Shown: one piece after another, positions 1-12,345 of the stretch | Numbering within the stretch: position 1 is the first letter of the stretch | How the letters are laid out: each line of letters opens with the position of its first letter | Source of the DNA: Sabellastarte sp. h YS-2021 | Taxonomy: Eukaryota; Annelida; Polychaeta; Sabellida; Sabellidae | Direction of reading: 5' to 3' | DNA length: 64,000 nt | Assembly: GCA_964017235.1 (NCBI GenBank) | Contig: OZ024935.1 | Span: 2,728,001 to 2,792,000 of the forward strand | The notes under the pieces: generated by a model | Seen by the model: only the letters and a program-made list of their open reading frames with translations | What the model was told of the DNA's origin: nothing | The model's database searches: none | Program-made: the position numbers and the translations under genes

Positions 1-26
1 GTACGGGCATCTCTGATGCTATTTTT
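1..26 (+). mobile_element. 3' tip of a family-1 Helentron/pearl-like element
   Basis: The window opens with the same 3' end as the complete family-1 copies at 11.2 and 17.7 kb: GTACGGGCATCTCTGATGC then a T-run. It includes the GCATC-TCT-GATGC hairpin at 7-19. The rest of the element lies left of the window. Confidence 0.8.
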
Positions 27-381
27 GTAACATAACATACTGTAGATAAACATGTTTGCCTTAACTGTGATGTGTCCTCAGGCCTCTGTGAATACCACAC
101 ACAGGGAATATGATTGTACAAATCTGATAATTCAACAGGTGAATACAAGTGTAAAATGTCTTGCATCCAAGCTGCTGTATGCAGCAGCATATTACAGTGT
201 TACATTCCACCTATGGTCCAGTGTCTGCTAGTTTAGTGTGCAGAATCTTAACTAAAAATGCTTGGTTTGGTATTGAAAGTAACAACTAAATAGAGTAAAT
301 AACACTTCTGTATCAATAGATGATGCCTTGATTGTTAATTGCACTATTGATAAGAGCAACATTTTGTCAGATATAACTTGC

Positions 382-756
382 CTGTTGAAAAGCCAGTGGT
401 GAGATGTGGGTCAGTCTGTTTCCCATCAGATTCAGCGTGGCTAGATGTGTGAGGTCATTTAGTGCACTGGCAGAAACTGTCTCCAAGAGACCACCTCTCA
501 GTGTCAGGCTATTCAGGCGGAATGCTTCAGGCAGGCTACTCAGATCAGGCACTTCTGTAAATGCTGTCTTCACCAGCTCCAGCGACTTTAATCTGGGGAA
601 GAGTGACATCTGGTGAGTGAAGTTGCCAAGGGGCAATTCACATATATCCATACACTCAATATTGAGAACCTCTAGTGCAGAGGTATTGAGAGTGGGAACG
701 GAGACGTTGGGTTGTAGCATCAGTTTCAGTGTCGTTAAGGATGGCATGTAGGCACC
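382..756 (-). CDS. LRR protein, exon 5 (last in window; GC donor)
   Basis: LRRs include LTTLKLML, LEVLNIECMDICELPLG, LKSLELVKTAFTEVPDL and LATLNLMGNRLTHISPLAF. The acceptor is cttacag|GGTGCC in phase 0. The open frame reaches a stop at about 367, only five codons past a perfect GC-AG donor consensus (CAACAG|gcaagt, 382/381). The exon most likely splices here and the gene continues left of position 1. The alternative is termination with a short A-S-Y-I tail, giving a protein of about 423 residues. Confidence 0.72.
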
Positions 757-1089
757 CTGTAAGATGGACATAGTGTAGAACCAGTGAAATTATGTTCTTA
801 TCGCACAGTTGTACATTATCATAAAATTGTACATTATCATACAATTGTGTGTTGTCATACAGTTGAATATTACTAATTTATTGATCATACAATTGTACGT
901 TGTCACGTGAATGTGTATTATCGTACAAAATATAACCTGACCCATAATTTCAAACTTCTTTACCAATTTCATTGAAAGGGATATCTCAAAGAGATCTGCA
1001 ATCAATAAGGTTTTGGGAAAACTGTTTCCATTTTCTCCAAGCACAAGTGTTGCAGACACTTAAAACTGCATATTACTATGGCAACCTAC

Positions 1090-1281
1090 CTGCAAATTAC
1101 TCAGGTCTCTGAGTCCTGTATAGGTAGGTGCCACTATGACGACACAGATGCTTGCATTTAACCCTGTTAGCGCAGGGAAGGTCTCCAGCTCAGAGTTTTC
1201 CAAGTAGATTCTCTCCAGAGGTGAATGGATGAATGCCAAGGGGTCCACATCTGTGAGCTGGTTGTACCCCAAGTAAAGGTC
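1090..1281 (-). CDS. LRR protein, exon 4
   Basis: A 64-codon phase 0-0 exon. It begins with DLYLGYNQLTDVDPLAF, a standard LRR, then LERIYLENSELETFPALTG and a less regular region. The acceptor is gtttgtag|GACC and the donor CTGCAG|gtaggt. Confidence 0.75.
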
Positions 1282-2538
1282 CTACAAACACCCCAGAAAA
1301 CAACACAAAAGCAAGGAGTGCCTTGTATGGAAGGTAGTATGTGTTGGTATTCAGTATTGATAGATTTACAGAGTCCAATTAGAATATGGTATCAATGTTG
1401 AAACTGTAGTTCCTCCACTAATCTGTTAGAACTCCACTTTTGCAGGTGGATTAATCAATTCATTCTTCTGACTGAGAATCAGTTGCACTATTTTGTTGTC
1501 TTCTTGGTTGATGTAGCATAATACAATTTCTGGGGATTTTAAAGTACTTGCTAATGGAATAATAATCTGGTTGTTATAACGAATGCAAATGTTACAGATT
1601 CATTCCAGTCCAAGTTCTAGGTAAAATGTTTCTAGTATCAAATTTTTGAAGTTTCTTTTGTAAAAATATTAACAGAAGCTTTATTTCCCTAAATGTGAAG
1701 TTCAGTATGATTATTATTTATAAACATGACTTTTTTGGACAAGATAAAATATTTTCAAATTTTATCACCAAAAGAAGGTGTATTGTTTCTGTAACAAACT
1801 TTTAATGGGCAAATCAGTAACTAGAGATATAGCAGTCCCAACATTGTAAATGTACAAACAATAGCTGAAAACTTAATTGCAATAATGCAAAAAAATTGTT
1901 GTTTGATAATTGCTTAAATATTGCTCACCTATTCTTGGTTTTTATGTCAGCTGACTTGTCTAGTGTTAAAATTTTAATACCCTTTCATATATTTTTTCTG
2001 TGAAAGTTAGAGGGATTTTTCTGTTATTTGGTAATATATACTAGGCCAGAGGAAGGTTACTTTGTGAAGGTATCAGCTCTACATCTGTAGTCACTGTGCA
2101 CCAACTTTTTTTACCCCTTTTTCTTGTATAAGAACCAGGTCCTCAGTAGCTCCTTAGGAAGCACCTTAGCAGTTACTTTGTACAGTTACTTTACTTCTGA
2201 ATACCATTTGCAACACACAACTTTTGTGTCCTTTTCTACTTCACTTGTACTGTGAAGCTCACGACACAAATTCAGCTGACACAGAGCCCGATTATGGGTA
2301 CTGATTGCTTGTTTTTTTAAGTATAAAATATGTTAATTGTAAAGTTTCAAGATAATTACAGTATTGTTAATAGGATACAGGTATGCAGCTGTCATTTGTA
2401 AAAACAAGGTAAAACTAATTTGCACACTGAAAAGCTGTTTCTTGAAAGCATCTACATTTATCTTAAAACTGCAGTTCAGTTTCTAACCCTTACCAGTTTT
2501 GTTTTCTGATGAGTACATAGCATGCACATAAAACTCAC
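1282..2538. other. LRR-gene intron, no feature seen
   Basis: AT-rich intron between LRR exons 4 and 3. I see no coding segment, tandem array or terminal repeat in it. Confidence 0.6.
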
Positions 2539-2806
2539 CTTTAAAGCTGTCAGATGATAAAAGGTATCTTGCTCGATGGTTTTGATGCCATTTGTCATGA
2601 GCGAGAGTTTTTCCAGAGCCGTCAGTCCGTAGAAATCCTGCCTGTGTATCTCAGTGAGGAGGTTTTCACTCAGAATTAAGACGCCCAGTACATGTCCCAC
2701 ACACGACAGATCGGGCACCGAACTCAGGGAATTGTCACGTAAGGTCAACTGATATAAGCTTGTCCCACAGAAAGCTTGGCTAGACACATTTTGAATGACA
2801 TTGAAC
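2539..2806 (-). CDS. LRR protein, exon 3
   Basis: LRRs include LYQLTLRDNSLSSVPDLSCV, LGVLILSENLLTEI and LEKLSLMTNGIKTI. The acceptor is cttcaacag|GTTC (phase 2) and the donor TTAAAG|gtgagt (phase 0). The reading frame is open across the 268 nt and consistent with both neighbours. Confidence 0.8.
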
Positions 2807-3926
2807 CTGTTGAAGAAATTGAAATAATGTAATTTATGGATAACTTGGAACTTGAAGTTATCTTTGGATTTCAATCGAAAATGAGTATTTGGCACAGTGT
2901 ATTATTGTTCTACATGTTGGACCAGTCTACCCTTCAACCTGTCTGCCTTGCTGATACAAACACCCCACACATCTACTTATCTGCCATGCCATTTAGTTTT
3001 AAAGGAACTATTTAACTGTACATAATCACATATCATGTATCACTACACTTGCTTCCAGGAGGGGGAATAATGTAGTTGATATTGGGATTAAGCATTATAA
3101 ACTATATACTAATAGAATTAACACTAATTCTATACCATAGGTTTACAATATTTTGAGACAACAGCTTAGTACTGAGTTACTGACACAGAATTATAGAAGC
3201 TATATTGATCAAAGTTGAAATATAAGCGTATAATCTGGAGCAGCCGTTGTCACGATGATACAAAAATAATGTTGCAGTATCGGCAGATTTTTCAGAAAGA
3301 TATCAAAATCTTATTACCTGTAAAATGCAGATGACTGCAAGGGATGCATATGATTAAAAAATTTTGATAAGATATTGCCGCACAATTGTACTGATTGGGT
3401 GTAATAGTTGTGTAGAATATTGAATATTTAAGTATTCATGGTACCCGGCTTTGAAAATGCAATAACATTATCACAGTTTCAAGGGCCTTTTGATGGTGTA
3501 TCTCTGGTGATGGCATGTGGGTTTTGAATTGAAATTTTAGTGTCAATATCAAACAAACATGTATTACTTCACTTTCCATCTTAACATATTTTTTGCCAGA
3601 GTTAAATTCATCATTTATAATTCAAATGGAGAGTGATTTTCCAATAGTTGTGTTATTTTGTATAACATTTGTCATAGTCGTCATAACTTTCACAAGGCAA
3701 TTGTAGCAAATTATCCCCCCCTCCCGGAAAAAAAAAAATAATGATAAATTAAATAATAAATAAATAAATCCTACAAGCTATATCACACAGACTGTACAGT
3801 TTGATGGTACCCTTCTAACTTACAGAAATAATGACAAAATTAACTGATTTCCTGAAAATTATGTTGAAATTGACACTATAAATACTAATATTTGAAACTC
3901 ATTATCAATGGATATTGGAACCATCA
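2807..3926. other. LRR-gene intron, AT-rich
   Basis: AT-rich intron sequence left of the hAT MITE. It contains a short C-run followed by A-rich and AAAT-repeat sequence at about 3714-3768, which could be the degraded tail of a retroposon. Nothing else is recognisable. Confidence 0.5.
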
Positions 3927-3934
3927 CTAATTAT

Positions 3935-4482
3935 TAGGGGTGATAATGGTTACACGAGCCTCGATAGACGAGACGGTTCATGGGTTTGATCAAGCGCATA
4001 TTTCAGCTTTGAGTGCCCGCATTTAACCATTTGATGTACAAATGGAGTCACATCACCCAGCAGGCATGAGAGCATTACTCGAAGTTTTGGAATTAGAATT
4101 TCTCCTTTCTGTTTAGTCCTTAAAATGAACTATATCATTTTAAAAATGAAAAATATTGTGTGGATCAATTGTAGTTTTATTTATTTGAGGCAAATAATAG
4201 AGACCTCGTGTAACATCGCTATACGGAAAAGGCCAATTTATTTCAATATACTGACGATTTTCAAAGGGGTTCCTGTCTTTTTGCAATATATAAAGAATCA
4301 GAATAAAAGTCAAATTAAGTAGTTTTAACAAAATGGTATTTATATGCAAAGAAACGATGTAATATGAATTTCATTGAATGGCTTGATTTTAAAGTATTTT
4401 GTTTTGAAAAACAGGTACTTGACGCGAATTGAGTGTATGGCTATGGTTACGCGGTCATTTTCGTGCACCTATCACAGCCCTA
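3935..4482. mobile_element. hAT-type MITE, 548 bp
   Basis: Starts TAGGGGTGATAATGG and ends ...CACAGCCCTA; the ends are imperfect inverted repeats of hAT type. An exact 8-bp target duplication, CTAATTAT, flanks it at 3927-3934 and 4483-4490, the duplication length hAT transposases make. It has no transposase-like ORF, so it is non-autonomous. It lies in the intron between LRR exons 3 and 2. Confidence 0.85.
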
Positions 4483-4516
4483 CTAATTATAATTATGATT
4501 CCTACCCTAATTATAC

Positions 4517-4756
4517 CTGAGGTCTATTTTGGTCAGATTTGCTAGTTGAGAGAGCGATTGGTTGATCATGGTCAGCTGATTCAAGGCCATGTTTAGGTTC
4601 TCAAGTGTGTGGCGGACACAGTTCAGATCGGGCACAGAAGTCAGAGCATTGCTGGAAAGGTCAAGGTCTCGCAGCATTGTTCCATTGAAGGCCAGCGGCT
4701 TAATGAGGTAGATGGAGTTCTTGTGCAGATTGACTTCCTGTAGCTGTGGCAACATG
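4517..4756 (-). CDS. LRR protein, exon 2
   Basis: Three to four LRRs: LQEVNLHKNSIYLIKPLAF, LRDLDLSSNALTSVPDL, LENLNMALNQLTMI and LANLTKIDL. The acceptor is tttcag|CATG and the donor CTCAG|gtataa, both phase 2, so it joins exon 1 and exon 3 in frame. The recurring V-P-D-L-x-C-V module appears here and again in exon 3, suggesting that two-repeat blocks were duplicated. Confidence 0.8.
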
Positions 4757-6102
4757 CTGAAACATCAGTATTATTACTATTAATATAAAACTTATTCTGG
4801 AAATAAAATGCTGTACAAAAAGTACAAATGACAGACAGTACTGAGTAAATGAAACATGCTAACACTGTAGAAGACGGGTCTCTAAATAGACAACAAAGAA
4901 TCACAGAAAAATATCAAACTTTTACCTGATGTGGGATTTTCCAAGCTGTGACCATTTCACTCTTACTCGCTATGAGGGATTTCCATTATATTTCAAGTGG
5001 TTTAGTGTCAGTGGCTTTAGTGGTTTACAAGGTTGGTGTCTGGTAGTCTGTAGTGATTTCCCTTGATTAGTGTTAGAGTTTAACTCAAACTTTAGCCTCG
5101 CTGTCTTGGCTGTAGTGGTTTTACCTTTTATCACACCTGGTAAAGTTTGGAGGCGTCAGTGGCTTACAAGTATGTTGTCTAATAATTTTGCTGCAATTAT
5201 TGTGGTCTTGGGTTTGAATCCAGCCAATGGCACAGTGTAGAAGTCACAAACTAATGGTCCTGGTATAACCTTTGCAAGTTTAAAGGACACCAAACCTCAG
5301 CTTGACCTTTGGTCAAGTGTGGGTCTCCTGAGTGGATCATGGAAGCTTCCTCAGATTGCTGTACAACAGTAACCAGATCCAGAGGTCTTCTAAAGTTTCA
5401 TCTTTCCAGGCAAGCCTATCCCACTGGTGGCGCTGGTGGATTTCTCCTTTTCAGACATCAGTCTCACTAGAGGATGTTCTCATAAATATAATGTTTTGCA
5501 AAGGTGTCCGTTAATATTATTATCTTCAAAACAACTTGAAAGTCACATCTTCCAGACCAAACAAACACATGAACCAAATCCCATTGTGTGTTGGAAGAAG
5601 ATACATTCAGTAATTCAATTCCTAACTTATAGTTGCAGAAAATATATCATTGTTGAAGGAATACTAGTATTAATTTTGCATTTTCATTCAGTTAATCTGT
5701 CCAATTGTCCATTATTAGCAGTTTAATTTCATCCTATAAAGTGGCTAGAGTTTCTCATTGGAGCTGAAAACAGTATTATAAAAGAAGTTCACATCTGTAA
5801 CTAGACCTTGTACAAGGTCCTTGGTTAGAGCAAGCTTCCAGTGAGTGTGTAAAATGCAGGCTGTTGTAAAATGCACTCCTTGTCTCAAAAAAATACAAAA
5901 AAAAACTCAAAGTGAAGACTTGTGAGCAAGCCTGTAAATCTGTAACTTGTTTCAAAAGTGTTTTATGATTTGGGCTTCCATATGTGTTGCCGTACATGAC
6001 ACTAAGAAACATAAAATATTAGACAGATAATGTACGAGCGAGTCACAATATAAAGTTGAAACCATTGAGAGTATACAACAGTAAATGACAGCACAAACTC
6101 AC
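4757..6102. other. LRR-gene intron 1, unannotated
   Basis: Intron between LRR exons 2 and 1. A segment near 5200-5230 (GGGTTTGAATCC) looks like a Pol III B box and may mark an old tRNA-derived SINE, but no A box or tail was confirmed. Confidence 0.4.
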
Positions 6103-6284
6103 CTGAACTGGTGATCTGGTAGTGTTTTTAAGCTGTTGTTGGAGAGAACCAACTCAGTGACTGTCCCAGGGATCTGATGCACTGGTACTGCTGTCAGCTG
6201 GGAGGAACGCTGCTTGTACAACACGGCCACACAGGCGGGAACCAGCCAACACAGCAGTAGTGGCAGTAGGGGCATAGGAGTCAT
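6103..6284 (-). CDS. LRR protein, exon 1 (signal peptide and first LRR)
   Basis: First coding exon of a leucine-rich-repeat protein. The first ATG in the open frame is at 6284-6282; upstream in-frame codons lack an ATG, so this start is chosen. The protein opens with a hydrophobic signal peptide (PMPLLPLLLCWLVPACVAV), followed by an LRR N-cap-like stretch and a first repeat (VTELVLSNNSLKTLP). It is therefore probably secreted or a type I membrane protein. The exon ends at TTCAG|gtgagt in phase 2, which fits the next exon. The receptor family is not recognisable: no TIR domain or membrane segment is in the window. Confidence 0.8.
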
Positions 6285-7860
6285 TGTTAAGATATGTGTG
6301 CACAATCTCAGTGAATATATTCTATCCAATAGTTTCAGTAATAGATGTTTGTATATGATAAAGTCAGTTAATGCAGAGAGGCCACTATCACATCACACCA
6401 CTAATGTATAAAAGCACGTGATTAGCAGGGAGGTAGTATTTGAATACATTGTGCCATTGTTTTAGTAAACGTTTATATCAGTATACCACAAAGTCACTCT
6501 GACTACAAATGCTTGTGGCTGTGACGGTAGTTAGTGACAATTTTGACCATCAGTGTACTCAAGCAAATGTTATTCAGTGACAATCTCTTACTTATGCTGT
6601 CTACAAGGTTCTTAAATAAAACTGACTAAGCATGCCGTCCAGGTTATAATTGTTAAATCCTTCCAGGGAGCTGTAGGGATTTGGTAGCTTATTTTACATA
6701 GGATTATCCTGTCAGTGCAGACCATTTTAGCACCCTGATAACTAAAACCTTGTGTCTTGATAGTCTCCCAATTGAATAGCCTGCTGACTAGATGTGGAGT
6801 CAGTGCTACTCAAAATTGTTATAGAGACTAAAAAACATATTCTATATCCCGAAATATGAAACAAAAGCGTCTAACTGCCTTTCAAGTACCATTTGCAAAC
6901 TTTCGTAGACATTTCCACAGTTGTCCCATCTCAAAACAGATGTCAGTGTGCTTAGTGAATAATGAACATGACTGTTAAATGTATTTCTGGTTTTACACAT
7001 TTCCTGTGATTTGCACTGAACAAATTCATACGGAGTTAAAAGACCCCACATCCAGGTATGCCCTTCATGAATTGCAGGTGTTGCTTCCAAAAGAAACTGC
7101 CTTTTTAATTGAATTGTTAACGGGTTTCTGGCATCAGCTATACCTGTGTGATCTGTGGTCTGGTATATTTAAACCAGTCACTCTGTATGGTGATTTATAG
7201 ACTTCTCATTTCCAACAGTTGTCATTAGGTGGAGCCATTTAACTGACTTTATCCAATTTTATGCCATCAGTTGAACAGTTGTGTTTGGCCTGTGATTTGA
7301 AAGGAGCAGAGTCTGTAACTGAAACAAACAATATCCACAAGATTCTGTTCTAGTTACAGTTAGGTTCCACTTCTTTGATTTTGAGAATTGAAAACTGGTC
7401 CTGTACTTGAGTCACATTGGTTCTGTGTACAGAATCTACTGTATATTTTAGCTTTTTTTTATATCCTCCACAACTAGGGTGCCTATAGATTGTTGCTTTT
7501 ACTGACATCTCTTATACCAGATTCACATTTACCTGATAACTTCTTTAACTTTTATAACAGCGTCTTTAATTTTACAATCTGTCATATGTCATTTGTCTTA
7601 CAGTGTTGTGGCCCTGGATATTTGGATCCATAACAGAAGTAGCCTAGGTTGTGGCACAAACTCACAATGTGGATAACTTTTATAATTATTGTGTGTGTGT
7701 CACTTTGCTTCTGGGTGATGGCGGGCCTAGAGTTTGTGAGACTAATGTATAGTCAAAAGACATACATGGATTTTTACCATATTTTCGGAATACATGTATC
7801 CAAAGATGAACTAGAGCTGATTAGGTTATTGGCAGTATGTTGGCAAACATTTTGCCATTT
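6285..7860 (-). promoter_or_regulatory. Probable upstream region of the LRR gene
   Basis: No exon or mobile element is recognisable here. Being directly 5' of the signal-peptide exon, it should hold the LRR promoter or 5' UTR exons. Reading the minus strand, an inverted CCAAT box (ATTGG, near 6325) lies about 40 bases upstream of the ATG. No convincing TATA box or transcription start can be named. Confidence 0.3.
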
Positions 7861-8600
7861 TTACCCCACAGCCTTTTATAATAGGCATTACGACAGTCGG
7901 TCAGTCGAGTGGGTGGGTGGACAGCAGGAAAAGTGTGTCCAGGCTGGATCTGGGAAAGCATAAGGTGTAGGAAGTTGATACTTAGTAGGGACATTGGTTG
8001 GGATGTGTAGGTGTGTAACGCCAAAGTGTGACTGTGATTTAACCTTGCCATAGTGACCCTGAGTTTGAAAATCTTGTCCAGACTAATCTTGGCATCCCTA
8101 ATGTATAGAAGGTTGATACTTGGTAGGGACATTGGATGGGGGTGTAGGTGTACAAGGTTATAGTGTGACCTTGATTTGACCTTAATGTAGTCACCTTGAC
8201 CTTTCAAATATTGTCTGGGCTATATGCCATTGACCTGTAAACTGTAGGAAGTTGACACTTGGCAGGGAGATTGGTTAGGGGGTGTAGGTTTGGCAGCATC
8301 ATGGTATTACCTTTAATTGGTCTTTGACCTTGCCATATTGACCTTGACCTTTAAAATCCTATGCAGGCCATCTCTCAGAAACTGTAACGTGTGGGAAAAG
8401 ACAGAAGATGGGGGGTGTAGGTGTAATATTTGTACATTTTCCCTCAAACGTTATTTTCCCTACTTAAACATTATTTGGACCTATAGAAAGCTGACACTAT
8501 TTGCTCTGAAAGTCTCCTGGTCTTTATACTGTTTCACTTCTTCAATATCTCATGGTGTTGAAAAGTATTTCCCCGGGCTGTGGGGTATGGAATTTTCGAT
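7861..8600 (+). mobile_element. Family-1 element, copy a
   Basis: 5' end TACCCCACAGCC at 7862-7873; inverse GGCTGTGGGGTA at 8576-8587. Between them are several diverged tandem units, each with the GTGTAGGAAGTTGATACTTGG box and TGACCTTGA motifs. The 3' hairpin is diverged, so the exact right edge is uncertain. Confidence 0.75.
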
Positions 8601-9937
8601 CAGGGTTTTGTAATCAGAACCCTTACACATACTTTTATTAAATTTCCACACCGTTTTCTGCAGTGTGAGGTGAGCTTGTTTTTAGGTCTGTAAGAAAAGT
8701 CACCCCCAAATTATTATCAACTGCTGAAAGCTTACTGCAAAAAGTGAAGGCTTCACTTGCTGATACCCAAGTTTCCACACATTAACAAGTGTGAGTGGTG
8801 TATGTGATACATGTTAAAATGTTAAAATCATGATCATCTGTAGCTCCGTTGCTGCAAAATTTTAAATATAAGGATATATGCACATTTTCACCCTTGATGT
8901 TATGTGTCCAGTTACCTGTGTCACTGTTACATCGGAGGCAACACACTGAAGAAGTGTGAACTCATCATAAGCCTGGATGCAGAGTCAATTGGGGAAATAT
9001 GTATATATACAAGTCGGAAGATTAGCTGTTAAAAGAGACTTTATATACCAAGTTTGACCCAATTTAAAGACAACAAAAGTTAAGTTTTTATTGGGCTATG
9101 CATACAGTCTTCTTTTAACTTTTTTCTGACACCCCAGGTTGACCCTTAACTGCCAAGGGAAAGCATAAAACATTCCCAAACATAAAACAGGTTCTATTCA
9201 CAAAACAGCTCTGAGACTGAGATCTCGATTTTTGTTCTCGAATCTTAAGATTTCTTTGGTACTTACGATTTTTAAAATTGCCATGTTGTCTCAAGGTCTC
9301 TGAGTTTTCTCTTACATTTTGGCATAAGTGTAAGACTACTGGAGAGCCAGTTTCATCTGAAATTTCAGTTTTAAGTCACAACTTTAGTTAAAACTCAATG
9401 ATAAAAAATTCTGTGATGTGAGACTTGTTGAAGATGTAGTGACCTTGACGAATTCAGTTGCAGTGCATTAGTGTTCAACTGCACGGAAAGATTACATCAG
9501 TACATAAAACAGGCCATTGGCTGGCATGAACAGGTCTGGGAGCGGAAAGTTTAAATGCATTAGAGTCCATTAGGCTGTGGTGTCTTGTGACGCTGTCCCT
9601 CTGGTAACAGGAAGCAGGGCTGTGTATCTATCTCACAATTAATTTGTGTTTGCTCAACGCAAGGCCTTTGTCATGTCAAATTCAATATTAATTATTATGC
9701 AGCTTGTTTACTCTTGATTGGTTATTAAGGTCTTTCTTTGTTTCGATTGACCTTTGTAAAAAAAATTTTAAATTTTTGTGTGTGTCTGTGGGGGGGAGGG
9801 GGGGGGGTTGTACTCGGTCTCATAAAAATAACAATCCTCAAAGATTGACAAGTGACATGGGGAAGTAAAACCTTTTTGTGTGGTTTTACAATTACAAGAT
9901 AATAATGAGAAAATGCACTTTGATGACAATTCTCAGT
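8601..9937. other. Non-coding stretch, unannotated
   Basis: No gene is seen between family-1 copies a and b. A G-run (about 9790-9808) and low-complexity T-rich sequence occur. It belongs either to the intergenic region or to a long MEGF8 intron. Confidence 0.5.
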
Positions 9938-11250
9938 TTTACCCCACAGCTGTCAGGGTATTGTTTTCACCCATGGTGTCCGGATGGGTGGGTGGAAGGG
10001 TGGGCGGCGGGGAAAAGTTTGTCCGGCCTGTATCTCGGAAACTGTAAGGTGTAGGAAGTTGATATTTGGTAGGGACGTTAGTTAGGGGGTGTACGTGTGC
10101 AATGTCATGGTGTGACCTTGATTTGACCTTGCCGTAGTGACCTTGACCTATGAAAACTTGTCCGGGATATATCTCGGAAACCGTATGGTTTAGGAAGTTG
10201 GAACTTGGTAGGGACATTGGTTAGGGGTTGTAGGTGTGTAGCGTCATGGCGTGACCTTGATTTGGTCTTTGACCTTGCTGTAGTGACCTTGACCTATAAA
10301 ATTTTGACTGGGCTATATCACGGCAACCATAAGGTGTAGGAAGTTGATACTTGGTAGGGACATTGGTTAGGTGGTGTAGATGTGCAACGTCATGGCATGA
10401 CCTTGATTTGACCTTTGACCTTGCCGCAGTGACCTTGACCTATAAAATCTTATCCGGGCTATATTTCAGAAACCGTAAGGTGTAGGAAGTTGATACTGGG
10501 TAGGGACATTGGCTAGGGTGTGTAGATGTAAAACGTCAAGGTGTGCCCTTGATTTGACCTTTGACCTTGCCATAGTGACCTTGACCTCTAATGCCTTGTC
10601 TGGGCTATATTTCGGAAGACATAAGGTGTAGGAAGTTGATATTTGGTAGGGACATTAGTCGGTGTTATAGGTGTGCAATGTCATGGTGTGACCTGGATTT
10701 GACCTTCGATCTTGCATATCTGATTTTATCTCTCTACGGGGATATCTGATAGTATTTTATCTCTCTTATATCTTTTTACTTGAATTTTGTTGCACCTTTG
10801 GGTGTCTTTTGATGTAGATTAAGCACTGTTAAAGTCATATTAGAATTCATTAGCCGTTTTACTTTTACAACTTCCCATTGTAACAGATGGTATTGCATCA
10901 AGTGAGTTTTGCTCCAACTCCACATAAAAGCATGTATTGCCACATCTGTATATATGGGTAATATTCAAAACATTCAAACCATAATTCAATTATACAATTG
11001 AATATCAAAATGGAAGAAGTCTTAAGGCTTCTTAAGTTTTAGTTTACTGAATTGTCTTGTTTTAATACTTTACCTTTACATACAGTTTCTTTCTCTTAAA
11101 TGTTATTTTCTTTACTTAAACATTATTTGGACACTGACGCTGCTCTGAAAGTATCCCAATCTGTGTACTGTTTCACTACTTTTATACCTTATGGTGTTGA
11201 AAACTATTTCCCCAGGCTGTGGGGTACGGGCATCTCTGATGCTATTTTTA
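9938..11250 (+). mobile_element. Family-1 element, copy b
   Basis: 5' TACCCCACAGC at 9940. Then tandem units of about 146 bp carrying AAGGTGTAGGAAGTTGAT and clustered TGACCT half-sites (to about 10740), a unique 3' region (AAGCACTGTTAAAGTC), GGCTGTGGGGTA at 11215-11226, a perfect GCATC-TCT-GATGC hairpin at 11230-11242 and a T-run. No ORF. A non-autonomous Helentron/pearl-like element is the best fit. Confidence 0.8.
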
Positions 11251-11745
11251 GTGTTTTAAAGTGTGAGGATATTTTTTGGAGAGCTAAAACTCAAAATCTA
11301 GAACAAAAGCTAATGCAAGAAAAGCACAATTTCCATTCCCTTGAAGTAGACCGCAGTGAGATGGAATTGTCCTTTTAAGTAAAGATTTTTAGCAGGTTTT
11401 CAGAGAGTCTGTGATATTTACCCTGTTCCCAGGTGTTTATGGTTAAGGCTCGGTCACACCTTTCCATCTGGTTGTATCTGTTCATATTTCCACTTAACGA
11501 CTTGGAATCATGCCTCTGAACAGAGACCTCATATCTGTCTAGTGCACGTAAAAAGACGAGTAACCCCTTATATATGTATCCTGCCCTTCCCATCCCTCCA
11601 GCATTTTAATAAAGCTTGTGGGATCATGTATTGGGTACTTCTGACATTTCAGAGCGCTCCCAAATGTAAATCACTTTCTGAGCTGTGTGGAATTGACCCT
11701 GACGCATCCTGCCCGAATATGAATCCCACCAAATCACACCACATA

Positions 11746-11919
11746 CAGTAGAACCTCTATTATCCGACTCTCATTTATCCAATTTTCAATTATCCCACCT
11801 CAAACCCACTCTTACAACTCCATTTAAACCTGTTCTTTTAGGCTTTCTAGTATCCAAACTTCCTATTGTCCGACCTAATTGGTATTCCCCAGGAGGGTCA
11901 TGTAATAGAGGTTCTACTG
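11746..11919. mobile_element. Tc1/pogo-like MITE
   Basis: Inverted ends CAGTAGAACCTCTATTA / TAATAGAGGTTCTACTG, flanked by TA on both sides (11744-11745 and 11920-11921), the TA duplication of Tc1-mariner-pogo elements. 174 bp, no ORF. The start resembles Tigger/pogo termini. Confidence 0.85.
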
Positions 11920-12149
11920 TATATCCTGCCTAAATACATGGTACACTGAACCACAAAGGTAGACACAGGGTGTTCTTTTGTAGCTTGTGATCTCGGCATG
12001 GAAATTTGTTATCAAGGAATAAAATAGAATTATTTTTCTGTTCCCATTAGGGTACATGCATAGCATGGTTTAGCTGTTATGTGTAGTAAATCTCCATTGT
12101 GACTTAATGGCCATATATAGAAATGACCCAGTGTTAGGCTGCATGTATA

Positions 12150-12345
12150 CACATGGTTTATCTGCTGTTGTTAATCATGAGATTTGTCAGCAATAAATAC
12201 CTGTTCTTATTGAACAACGGTAGAACTTCAGTTAACCTCTATTCGACCTTCTGTTTTGTCTTGACTACAGTAAACCGCTGTCTACCCTTCTCTTATTTGT
12301 TTTCTTGATTTTATAACCAAATATCCACACTTCCAAATTTCTATT
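12150..12345. repeat. Dispersed duplicate, copy 1 (pair with 13560-13785)
   Basis: Shares, in order, GGTTTATCTGCTGTTGTTAA, GTCAGCAATAAATAC, GGTAGAACTTCAGTTA and TTTTCTTGATTTTATAA with the segment at 13560-13785. The second copy has an insertion of about 50 bp that repeats the 'CTACAGTAAACC' part. Element type unknown. Confidence 0.7.
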
